Source: Rhabdornis inornatus
Taxonomy: Eukaryota > Chordata > Aves > Passeriformes > Rhabdornithidae
Assembly: GCA_013397075.1 (NCBI GenBank)
Contig: VWZS01000654.1
Span: 269,884 to 333,883, forward strand
DNA length: 64,000 nt
Reading direction: 5' to 3'
Under the pieces are notes generated by a model. That model did not search any database and had not been told where the DNA came from. It saw only the letters and a program-made list of their open reading frames with translations. The position numbers were made by a program, and so were the translations under genes. Positions 38,093 through 49,424 of this stretch are shown here, one piece after another. Every line of letters begins with the position of its first letter. Position 1 is the first letter of the stretch.

Positions 38093-38342
38093 TAATGAGC
38101 TTCAGCAAACCTCTGTTATGTTCTGGCCATTACCAAATACTGAATTTAAATTAATGCGTGGCACTGCATACCAAAGGAGTAGAGTAAAAGAAAAACCAGG
38201 AGAGGCATCACAGATAGCCCAAGCCCTCCAGTGTGCAAATCCAAGCTATCAAGTTACATTAACAAAACTGACTGCTCAAAGAGCTTGCCTAATGTGCATT
38301 ATGTCTCATCAAATGGCATTATCATTTTTGCAGGATATTTAA
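37947..38342 (+). other. Uncertain open frame continuing the 17-codon repeat
   Basis: A 131-codon frame that begins with TTG at the fourth 51-bp unit and ends in TAA at 38340-38342. The first 50 or so residues are the last three repeat units, two of them starting with Trp (WDGEIFRTA, WKSKELTGD). The remainder is mixed, polar sequence with no recognised domain. The frame has no ATG at its 5' end and the preceding units carry in-frame stops, so a functional start here is unlikely. It could be the 3' part of a decayed gene or exon. Confidence 0.25.
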
Positions 38343-38525
38343 AACTGTACAGTAAAATTTAACAAAGGTGACTTTCTCTACACGATACATGGTCTATATA
38401 ACTTGCTTTATTTTGTCTTACTAATATCACTATGTCGTGATCTGTGCTCATAAATTTAAAGGAAAAAAATAAATAAAATATTAACCAGTAAAATGGAAAA
38501 GAGTTTTGTAAAGGTGTAGTTTTCA
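38343..38525. other. Short gene-free interval
   Basis: AT-rich spacer with nothing recognisable. Confidence 0.5.
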
Positions 38526-38692
38526 GGAAAAATTCTTAATAAATCTTTGCAAGTGTTCTACCTTTCTAAATATAAAATAATAAAAAATTTAATAATAAAA
38601 ATTATAAAATAAAAATTAAAAAATAATAAAATTTTAATAATAAAAAGGGAAAAATTCTTAATAAATCTTTGCAAGTGTTCTGCCTTTCTAAA
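38526..38692 (+). repeat. 45-bp direct duplication around an A/T tract
   Basis: The 45 bases at 38526-38570 recur at 38648-38692 with a single difference (A at 38560 versus G at 38682), an offset of 122 bases. The intervening 77 bases are almost only A and T, built from AATAAAA and TAATAATA units. Near identity shows a recent duplication, probably by slippage or unequal exchange through the A/T tract. Confidence 0.95.
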
Positions 38693-41600
38693 AAATTAAC
38701 TCTATACATGAAGATTTTCAGGATCATACACAAACTGCCTGAGTTAGATGTCCTGGTACATGAAAAGCACATGTTTCTTTCCCATCATAGAATCCTGACC
38801 TCCTAAATCAGGATCCTAAAATTCATTTATAAGGCAGTTAAGTGAAAGAAGCAACCCAGAGGTCTCCTGAGAGCATCTTATAACCTCAGTAGTGGGCAGC
38901 TGCTCTGAAGACAGTTTAAGAAAGGAGATTTTAGAGTTGTGCTCCCTGGAATTTGTCTGTGTTCAGCTAAGTAGCGTCTAATATCATGAACACCCACTCA
39001 TAGGTACTGATAACCAAAGCATAAGCTCTGGAATAACCCAAAAGAACTGGAAAATTAGTATCTCTTTAAATTCACAATAACTTTCCATGTATATATCCTT
39101 CTACAACATACTGAATCACGTTTCAATTTCTTTGGCGTCTCTTTCTTTCCTTTCCTAAGAAGTACCCTCAATTAAAAGCATGCCCACTTTTAAGAGGCCA
39201 ATTGCAACAGTTTTTTAGCTATACAGGGATATGTCATAATATTTCAACCCTTTCAAACATATGCTGAATATGCTATTTCTTCATAGGAAGTAATAAGCTT
39301 TCAAACCTTTATCTTTATTCTCATTATCCTCAAACTATTTCGGGTTTTAATTTAGAAATGGAACGACTTGTAGATTCTTCCCATGACCAGAGAGTCTTTC
39401 GTCCTTTAATGAGGTAGCAGTTGATGCCTCTTAATGGGAATGTCTGACTGTTCTGCTTCACAGCAATTCTTATATATTCAAGAATTATGGAAGTAATCAC
39501 GTTCTGTAGAAATATGTCCCACTACAGCGAGTGATATGGTTCTCAGATTTCCAATTTACGTGTTTTAAATTAATAGCTGTTTACTCTGCTGCACAATAAA
39601 AAGGGTAGTTATCACTGGAGCTAATTCATTACACAGTACTTTATTTCTGAGATTCACGGTCTTTCCATGTACAGGACACAAAGTAAGCAATTACAATAAG
39701 CATATATCTGTAAGATATAAGGTAACATTTAGATTACCTAAGCCGCTTTCTGCAAAGACTCATCACCATGCCATTTAAAAGACTTTAAAGAATGTATTTC
39801 CTATCTGAAATTGATGAGGAAAAAGGCAAAATGAGAGAAGTTGAGGACAAGAGCTTTAAGCACCAGAAGTCTAATTTTTAATATAATGTAGATTTCATTC
39901 CCTACTGATTTAATTTATACCATTTGTTCAGCACTGCCTTCAGCATTTAAGGGAAAATAAGACTGAATGATATTGCCTGCTCTGTAACATAGCAATCAAT
40001 AAATATCCTTTAACATACATTTAATCAATGCTACTTCTCAGTACAGGAAAAATTTGAGTATCTTTATTCTTCAGAAAAGTCAAGACCTGCTTTTTGTTCT
40101 TTGGAGTCTTACTATGTTGGTTGTAAGCAGAACAGGCAATACAAACAACCTACCAGAGAAAGAAAATCCTTCTAGGAAGGGAACCATCATCTACCTGGTG
40201 TTTATTCAGGCTTGCAGTGTTTTCTCTGATTTAAGGGAAGAGTGATAGTGGGGACTGGTCAGAAATACTGCGCTAAACATTTGAAACAGAAAAAAATTCC
40301 CAGTTGAAGATGGCTATGATTGCCTAGGATGCACAAGGTACTTTAAACAACAAAACCTAAATATAGGCAAAAAAGAGACATTATTCAAATGTTATTTGCT
40401 TTGTTGTTTGTTTTTATCAACATTTGCCATGATTAAATATGCATAAATACTACAGCTATACTATAGCAAAGGTATTAGAGCTTTTAAAGGGAAACTACTA
40501 GTATTGAATGATTGATAGTATTCATTTCATACATTTGTATATATATAGCTGCAATGCTGAGAGAGAAGCACAAGTGGAAAACACTGCACACAGGTGAAGA
40601 CTTCTGAGTGACAAAACTCTCAGTATTCTTCAAAGTTGTTGGCAGTATTAACCTTTATAGTATTTGGGTCCTTAGTTGAAGTCAGTGTGATTTTGTTGCA
40701 CAGCTTGTAGTGGAAGAAGGACTTAATTAGTTGGAAGGTTTTTTTGCATACTTTACATGTATTTTCATACAGATTTGTTTAATTGCTTCTCTAAGTTGCC
40801 ACTCTAAATTTGAATTAAGCTACAGAATTCACAGAGTTTTACAAGTAAAAAGTGATTAATTAATTCCTGAGTGTATGTTGTTTTTCTTTTTTAGAATTCT
40901 GTATTGCTGAACCCTCAGAAATGTTTATCTATTAAGGTAAGTTTTGTTATATATTTTAAGCACGATTATTTTGATCTTTTAGTATAAGTAATGTGATCAT
41001 CTCTCCTCCTCTTCCTAAATGCAAATAATGAATGTGCTATATAAATGGAACAGTCTAAAAGATAAATTGTACCACAGTCTTAAAACACTCAGTAACTAAA
41101 AAGGCACTGGCACATTATAGAAGTAAGATACATTATGGAAGTATTGAAAATAGCTGTTTATTATTTAACAAAGGAAAAGGTGTTCCTGAGCATGAGCAAC
41201 TTTATATTCTCTCATTAAAGAAGTTGATCTACTAAAAGACTTCAAAGCTTTAGTATTGCTCTTTGACAAACGTGATATTTACTTCTTTAGTCAACAAAGC
41301 AAAATATTAAAAATAAAAGCCTTTTCTTTAATACAAAATATTTGCAAGATGCAATAACTCATATCTCCGTTCAAAATCTGAGAAAATAATTGAAATTGTG
41401 ATTTATGGAGGTATTTGAAGAAATAAGCAGTGTTATAAAGTTGCAAAAAAAATGTTTGGTGGTCAACGCTATGCGAGATTCAACATTAGTTGAAGACTTA
41501 CTCCAGCTGATGGCTCAGATACTGAATTAGATTTTTGTCCAACTATCAGAGCCACAGTCCTGACTGAAATCCGGATCTAGTTAATAGATCTGAATACATA

Positions 41601-43177
41601 TGACTGCAATAGGAATGATATATGTAGAACTCATTGCAGCACCTGGTCCCTCTTGTAGTTTAGGTCATATTCTGTTCAATATCTGAACCACTATAAACAG
41701 TATGACATCTTGGGAAGTACAAACTGTAGCGGTGCATTGACTGTAAAATGCTTTGGGCAAAATTAAAGACTTGAAAAGGGTTACTCTGGAAATTACTTTA
41801 CATGCATGATTTTATTATGCTACTGAATTATAGATAGGACAGTTCATTCCTGTGTCATTCATGAGCCTGTCATAAGCAAAAATGAGTAAGTTTTTACATG
41901 TATATGGAAACTATATCACTATGCATTTATGCATGCATATACACACAATTCAAACCTGTACAGAACTTCTTCCTAAATACACCTTTTAAAAATCTAAATC
42001 TGAAATTTTAAAACAAATGTGGATGTTGTTCTGCTCCATATGACAACTAAATTGAGAATCAACATCTTCTATTTGAGTATTTAAAGGTGATTATTTCATT
42101 TTCTTAAACATTTTAATTTACTTTTAAGTAGTAAATAATTTGGGTTAATGAAAACTAAAAATATTTTTAAGGTAAAAAAAAGTTTTCACTTCATCTATTA
42201 AGACACGAAATCTTTCATTTGCCTTTTGTTTGCTTGCGGGGGTATATTCTTTGCAAATATCTCAGAACATAAGAAATTTCTGTTAGGAAGATTTACATTG
42301 TTGAAGTAATCACTCAAAAATGTAAAATACAGAAAAAAATACAACAGGAGAGAAAAAAAAGTCATATTTTCATTTCAAATAGTGATTTCAACACTTTAGA
42401 GTCAACACAGAAATTCATGTAATAAAATTTCAAAAGAAATACAATGAACAACATATTGAAAAAGGTTTACCACCTTTAACCAGGACATTCTCTTATTTTG
42501 TCAAACACTTTTTACTGCTTTTGAGAAAATTGATCTGTAAACAAAACACTGCACTGCCTTGACAAACAAAGCAACACTTCACATGAATTCATGAATAAAA
42601 GCAGTGTTACTGCCAATTTTAAAAATGCAGCACATGCTAATATTTTGAATTAAAGCCTAATTAACACATTGGGAGTGTTTCTACTGAGTTCAGTGAGCCC
42701 ATGGTGTCCATCTTAGTGTACGTATCACTAGGCTTGTCAGAGAAAGCAAGAGATGTGACTCTACCTGTATTTAAACATCACCAGCTCAGGATCAGTAATA
42801 CAAACATTCCTCTCCAGTTGTAGTCACTGGAGATTTTAAAGATGGATAACTATCATATCTGTTTTAGAGACAGTGAGGCTAAGGCTCAGAGGCTTTACAA
42901 TTCCCACAGCAACTGCCTTGTAGACTCTATCTCTCCATGGTCGGTGTCAAGTGTTCCATCTTCCCATGCTACAGCATTTCTGCTATAACCTTGGAAAACT
43001 AAAAAAAAAAAAAAAAAATAGAAATGCTCTATTTGAGTATAGAAAGAATGGCCACAGAATTCCTAGAAAGTATTTGTCCTGACCTTAGAGCAAAGCATTT
43101 AATGTATTTTTCAAACAAAACTTCCTTGGATACAAGGATAAATAGTGAAAAAGACCTGTGCAATTACTTTCCACAGA
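38693..43177. other. Long gene-free stretch
   Basis: About 4.5 kb of AT-rich sequence. Only one frame of 60 or more codons (40054-40245) falls in it, and that has no recognised domain. Poly-A at about 43000-43018 lies 160 bases from the CR1 end and shows no retrocopy upstream of it. Confidence 0.55.
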
Positions 43178-44625
43178 TCAGAGAATCATAAAATTGATTA
43201 GGTTAGAAAAGACCCTAAGGTCGTTAAGTCCAACCATTATCTCAGCATTGCCAAGGCCATCACTAAATAATGTTCCTAAGAACCACATCCAAAAGTCTTT
43301 TAAATGCCTCCAGGGATGATCATTCCGCCACTTACCTGGACAGCTTGGTTCAGTGTTTGATAATCCTTTTAGGGAAGAAATTTTTCCTAATATCCAATCT
43401 AAATATGCCCTGGTGCCACTTGAGGCCTTTTACCTTTGTCCTGCCATTTTCTACCTGGGAGAAGAGACAAACCTCACCTACCTACAGGTTCCTTCAGGCA
43501 GTTGTAGAGATAGGGAACCCCTGAGCCTCCTTTTCTCCAGGCTAAACCCCCCCAGCTCCCTCAGCTGCTCTTCACAGCACTTGTGCTCCAGACCCTTCCC
43601 CAGCTCCGTTCCCTTCTCTGGACACGCTCCAGCCCCTCCATGTCTTTCTTGCAGTGAGGGGCCCAGAACTGAACACAGGATTGGAGCTGTGGCCTCAGCA
43701 GTGCCCAGTACAGGGGAACGGTCACTGCCCTGCTCCTGCTGGCCACACCATTGCTGATCCAGGCCAGGATGCCATTGGCCTTCTTGGCCACCTGGGCACA
43801 CCCTGGATCATGTTCAGCTGCTGTTTGCCAGCACCCCCAGGTCCTTTTCTGCCAGGCAGGTTTCCAGACACTGCCCCCAGCCTGTAGCACTGCCTGGGGT
43901 TGCTGTGACCCAGGTGCAGGACTCAGTGCTTGACCTTGCTGAATCTCACACAGTTGGCTTTGGTCCATCAGTCCAGCCTGTCCAGATCCCTCGGTAGAAG
44001 CTCCCTGCCCTCCAGAAGATCAACACTCCCACCCAACTTGGTATCATCTGAAAACTGAGCGTGCACTCAATCTCATTCGGGTTGTTAATAAAGACATTAA
44101 ACAGGGTTGGCTCCAGTACTGAGCCCTGGGAAACACCAGCTGTGACCAGCCCCCAGCTGGATGTAACTCCAGTAACTCTGAGCCTGGCTGTCCAGCCTGG
44201 TTTTTTACCCAACAAAGGGTACTCCTGTCCAAGCCATGCACAGCCCATTTCTTTTGGAAAGCACTGTGGGGAATAGTGACAAAGGCTTTATAAAGTCCAG
44301 GTAGACAATAACCAGAGCCTTCCCTTCATCTACCAAGCAGGTCACTTTGTCACAGAAGGAGATCATGTTGGTCATGCAGGACCTGCCTTTCAAAAGCCTG
44401 TGCTGGCTGGGCCTGATCCCCTGGTTGTCCTGCATGTTCTATGTGATTGCATTTAAGATGATCTGCTCTGTGTCATTCCCCAGAACCAAGGTCAGACTGA
44501 CAGGGCTGCAGTGCTGTAGTTCGTCAAATCCTCCTTATGCCATTCTTATAGATGAGTGTCACACTGGCTAGCCTCCATTCACCTGAGACCTAGCCAGGGC
44601 TGCTGGGAGTTACCTCATCTGCTAT
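43178..44625 (-). mobile_element. CR1 LINE, 5'-truncated, minus orientation (largest copy here)
   Basis: About 1.45 kb. The plus-strand text starts with the reverse complement of the CR1 3' end ('gagaatcataaaattgatta', 'taagtccaaccattatctca'). It runs through the 3' UTR and the C-terminal half of ORF2, and stops near 44625 inside the reverse-transcriptase region. The body is GC-rich compared with its surroundings. The element is truncated at its 5' end like most CR1 copies, so there is no promoter and no ORF1. Divergence from the consensus is visible throughout, so it is not a recent insertion. Confidence 0.95.
43460..44610 (-). pseudogene. CR1 ORF2 reverse transcriptase remnant
   Basis: Minus-strand pieces match the CR1 RT and C-terminal region in order. 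First is the GRSCMTNMISFCDKVTCLVD segment followed by VYLDFIKP (about 44435-44290; family form YLDFSKAFD). Next are GVSQGSVLEPTLFNVFINN (about 44160-44100) and the catalytic FADD box. Last comes CAQVAKKANGILAW to VQFWAPHCKKDMEGLERVQR (about 43810-43625). The FADD box reads FSDD (44043-44054), but in a frame different from the ECTLS just before it. Compared with the family text about four bases are missing there. The pieces lie in at least three frames, so this copy cannot encode an active enzyme. The 134-codon plus-strand frame at 43353-43757 is antisense to it. Confidence 0.9.
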
Positions 44626-47585
44626 GCAAATATAAATTCCACTCCTAATTCATTAATAATTAGCAGAAAGAATGAGATCTTTCTGAAGGTAGGATCAAAT
44701 AAGTGGGTTGATGGAGACAGCTGCAAAGTACATACAGATGCTGGGAGTTTCTAGGTGTGTATGAAGTTTTAAAGGGATGCACAAACAGAAAGGAGGTGAA
44801 AACAGCACATCTAGATGGACTGCATTCCTTTGAAAGTTACCAAAGGTGATGTGCTGAAACATCAAGACTGACATAGTAATTGCCTGCATTTGGGTAAGTA
44901 AATATTTCCCTAATCCTCCCCAGTGTAATTGACCATTAGCTTCCCTCCAGTATCTTTCCTGCCTGTACTTTTAGAAATAAAATTTAGAGGAAGGACATAT
45001 GCTGGGACATATCACCTCTCATGCTGTAGGTCAAATAAAATACTGTAGCAAAAATGTAATAAATTAAGTTAAATTTTCAGGAGTGTATTATTTTATGCTG
45101 TGTCAGCTTAACCTATTTAACACATAAAGCAGAAAGACATCATCTGCCACTGAAGGAGGACAAAGACAGCCACTGTCAGCTTAGCCTTTCTGAAAGCCAC
45201 TTGTATATGGTATCTGAATTTGGGTTTTGGAGCCTAGCTCTGTGTTCTCACCAAATACCCTTAAATTTTTCAGATTTTTTTTAATAAAATAATCTCAATT
45301 CAATAAAAAATAAACATGTTTCACATTTCCTGCAACAATTTATATAATTTACCTTAATGTTACTATATGATTTACAACAAATGGATATTATTACTTTGTT
45401 TGCTGTCCTTTCCTCATCCCACTAATTGTGCAAAGTGTGGTGCTATGTCCCCTGGTCTGCCTAGAGATTTTGTGATGTCCATGCTGAAGCTAAATCTTTG
45501 CAACCACCTACCTAACACAAGGGCATATGCAAACAAGCCTACTGTCACTCCTCAGGCCTCCTGCCTTTTCCCACAGCTCTCTGTCAGCATCATTATTAGA
45601 GAATCACCATCCACTTTCCCGCCCAGTCCAAGTTCCTCCTCGCCTCCCACCCCAACATTTCACTATGGTTGTGTACATTTAATAAGAAGGCCTTTAACCT
45701 TGATTCAAGGGTAGGGCTGTTGTAATTTTCTCTCCTTCTTCACTAAAACATGATGTCAGTCTTTTCTGAGCAAAAGTCCAACAGAAATGTTCTCACACTG
45801 CTGCAAAGAGTGACTAAATCTCCCAAATTAAATAGTATTACTTAGTGAGTAACTCAAATAGTGTACCTCATATTTAAAGGGTCATTTATTGCTGTTAATC
45901 CTGTTGAGCACCTTTCTTCTTAATCCAAAACTGCAAGTTTATTTGCTGTCCAATTCATTTACTGTGCAATCAGTGCATAGTGAATATATGCAGCACCTCA
46001 TAAAAATAATGTAGTGTCCAGCAAGATGTGGTGTTTTAGCTGGTCCAGCTCCTGGCAGTGTTTCCATTGATTTACAGGATTTTTTTTTAGCATTCAGAAA
46101 TAACAGAGAGAATGCTAAAGTAGAGAGTTTGCAAATTAAATGGAAAAACCGAAGGAACACTCATCTTCCCTTGAAAAATTCTTGTGTGTAAGGAAATGAA
46201 AATTTGCATGCATTTGTATTCAAAGGAAATGACTGGGCAGAGGATAATACCCCTCCATGAATTTTAAAGCTTTCAGACACTTCGGACACAAACATTTCTA
46301 ACTAGTTTTAACAAAATTGCTTTGTAGATAATGCACTGTGTTTGACTTTTACTAGAACACCTGCTTCATAATGCTTAATCGTGACATTAGAAAAATAATT
46401 AAAATATATTAAATTCATAATACTCAATTGTTCTCTGTAATGCAACATTTAGTGCTAAGGAGCAGCTATTGTATGACACTTCTAGTGAACGGAGCCAGAA
46501 TGTCTGGTCATTAGATGATAGCAGCAGTATTTTAGGTAGTAAGCAGATGTCAAATGAATTCATCAATACAAATAAAAATCTGCTTAACAGGATCTAAACT
46601 CCATCTTTTAAAGTATCAGTAATTTAATTATGCTTTCCATACACAAATGACAAATTTATATTTTTTACTGGAATTTACTTTTGTTTTAGAGGGCTAAAAC
46701 AATAAAACAAGGAAGGAAGGAAAATAAACATTCAGGAAAGCCTGCAAAGGAAGCACAGTTCCTCTTTAATTTGGGGTGAGTTGCAGAGCCCTTCCATAAC
46801 ACATTTGCCATCATCTTCGGGACCACCAGGACAGAGAAAATGACACTGCTACAGTGACACCCAGTAGAAACACACATACAACCCATTTCCCTGTTGATAG
46901 CTCTCTTAAATGAAAATGTTGGATGCTATAGCATAGTATATATTTATAATCGAAGGAACACAAAGTAATTAGTTTACTCTGTTGCCTTTTCCATGTTGTT
47001 GCTTTTTCACTCTCATCCTTCCTTTTTAAATTATGCCTTTTCAGGAATTACAATAGAATGAAAGCTCATGGGCTTGTTTGAATCTGCATAATACAATTCC
47101 AGATGCTCTGCTTTATCTTTGGCCTTCCGTAACAATTAGGCAAAACATAGCATTTAATTTGGAGGTCCACTTTTTTAAGAAGAGAGAGTCCTGGATTACA
47201 TAGAATAGAATTCAACAGAATTCAGACCATGTAGTCTGAAATACCATACACAATTCCCTTGTACTTCTGTCATAAAAAATGCCATCTAATCCTTTTGTCT
47301 TTTAGTAGCAGTTCTCCTGACATGTATTCCAATCTCTTTAGGTTTTTGGCTATAGTGATGGCTTTCCTCAACACTCTTCCTGGTGCAGAATCCTATAAAA
47401 GGATTCAATAAAACAAACAAAATTACTATCTCTGTATAAATTAAATTTTCTACCCATTACTGATGTGTTTCCTCTGTAGTATCCTACAAATACCCTTCTT
47501 TTTGATGGTCGTTGAGGTGAATTGTTCTCTTTGAGAAAAAATATCTATATAGCGACCTATTTTGCCCTATCCTTTCACAGAACTT
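44626..47585. other. Gene-free stretch
   Basis: No supportable gene. The 115-codon plus frame at 45367-45714 is Ser/Pro/Leu-rich with no recognised domain. Text at 47160-47570 ('catagaatagaattcaacag') faintly recalls a minus-strand CR1 3' end, but I could not follow it further. Confidence 0.5.
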
Positions 47586-47598
47586 GGGGGGGGGGGGG
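47586..47598 (+). repeat. G13 homopolymer
   Basis: Thirteen consecutive guanines, the longest G run in the window. Such runs are prone to length error in sequencing and to slippage. Confidence 0.9.
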
Positions 47599-47925
47599 CT
47601 TTTCCCTTGACTCTCCAATACTCTCAATGTGACTAGTCAGAAATTTTCCCAGATAAAATTAAATAGATATTTTTTCCCCTTTTTTTCTCTCTGCCCTCTG
47701 GACTCACCTTGCTATAATAATATGCTGACCTATTTCTTTCTGTTTAACATACTTTTAATAGTTTCATCATAGTCAAATAATTCTTGATATCAAGCCTATC
47801 ATTGAGGTAATAAAATTATCTTTGGTTCTTTTGTAATTATACTTGTTCTGACTTTTTCTTGTCTACCACTCCTCAGACAATTTAAATATCACCTACATGA
47901 TCCAGTTCATAATTTATGTTTGCTT

Positions 47926-47980
47926 CAGGCTGTACCAGATTATCGACTGTGGTCCCTTCCAAATTTACCATTCTGTGGTA
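47926..47980 (+). mobile_element. CR1 tail fragment
   Basis: 'caggctgtaccagat', then 'gactgtggtcccttccaaat' and 'ttaccattctgtggta' match the last 55 bases or so of a CR1 3' UTR subfamily ending in ATTCTGTG. Confidence 0.75.
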
Positions 47981-49401
47981 TGTAAGATCACATACTCTTC
48001 ATTAGTTTGAGCTTCCTTGGTATAGTTAGAGTTTATTGCAAAAATTTGAACAAATTGCCCCTTGTGTAAGGGGGGTACACTATAAGTAAAAGGGGATGCT
48101 TCTAGCTGTAGTTTTCCAGTTATGAGTGTGTTACCTACAATCACTCTTTACAATATATTTTGGGCAGGTTGGCTAGGGCTGAGGCCAATTTATTGGAGGT
48201 GTGAACTGCAGTTCAAATCTTTCCTTATTAGTTCCGAAGTGAATGAAACAGGAATTGGAGATAAACCAAATAAAACCTTATGAGCCCATGGAAACTTAAG
48301 GTTCCTGTTGGAATGCTTGGATCTACTGTTGGAAGTTTCATTATTTTCTATTTAGCAGATACATTTCTGGCAGTGGAACTGAGGACTCACTCTCAGTGAT
48401 TCAATTCTTAGGAGCTATGAAGCTTCCTCCAGCACTGAGCTGGAAGCTTCCTCTGCCTCCATTCAGCAGCAACTAGCAAATTCCTTCCTGCACAATCAGG
48501 GACCACTAACCATGCTATGGCAGCATACCTGTGTGTTTGCCCCATCCCTGGCTCCTCACAAAACTGAACCCATGACTCAGACTTGGGAAATGTCTCAAAC
48601 TACAGATGGTCCAGTAATGAAATTTATCCTCTTGCATTTCAACAGAATGAGTGTTGTACTTTTATTTAAAATACATAACTCTCTAAAGAAGAGCTTCAGT
48701 GACATGCACTGTTAATGACTGGGTCAAACTGTGATGGCTTCAGCAGGATATAGGTCTTGTCCCAGTCGTCATCATTTGCCTCTGGTCATGTTCTAGGCAT
48801 CTGCATGCTGAACATACAGATTTTAATTAGTTTCTTTCTGGTGTCTAACCCTTCTCCTATTCTACAGTGAGTCTCAGTGATAGAAATGGTTTCAAGATCC
48901 TATTCTGCTGGCCAACAGCGCTGATAATGATATATGGTACCTTTAATAACCTTACTAATTAGCCTATTCTTTCGTAGGTTTACGTGCCAATGTAGATAAC
49001 ATAGAGCATGTTGGGAAAAGCAGTAAAACAAAAAGAGGCTTCACGTGCTACTTTGTCATACTCATAGCCTGGACTTTCACTGCAGCAATTATCCTCCGAA
49101 TTTTCAAATAAATTTTTATTTTTTACCTAGAGAATTAATAAAAAAGCAGTACTTTAAAAGTTGCATCCATTATATGCTGCCCTATTTTTTATTTCTGCTG
49201 ATTTCTGAAATGACCATGATAGGAGAACAAAGGATGTGCTAATGTGTCATAAAACTGAATTATTTTAGTGACTGTGTCTACAGCCAACACCTGGCACTCT
49301 GGTATCAACTGAGGCTTTCATATTGCCAGAAGCCTTTTGAATATTAAAAGCTGGTCTTTAGAAAAATTCTTTTCCTCTTGCGACCGAGTCCAGACGTGCC
49401 A

Positions 49402-49424
49402 TTGTCCATTTGAAAAATGGACAA
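49402..49424. repeat. Perfect 10-bp stem hairpin
   Basis: TTGTCCATTT (49402-49411) is reverse-complemented as AAATGGACAA (49415-49424) around a GAA loop. GTGCC lies on both sides (from about 49396 and from 49426), giving a palindrome between short direct repeats. Confidence 0.85.

Noticed and set aside
43000..43018. Poly-A run as the tail of a retrocopied gene
   Set aside because: No coding or mRNA-like sequence upstream and no flanking duplication found; CR1 beside it does not end in poly-A.
43353..43757. 134-codon plus-strand open frame as a gene
   Set aside because: It is antisense to the coding region of a CR1 copy.
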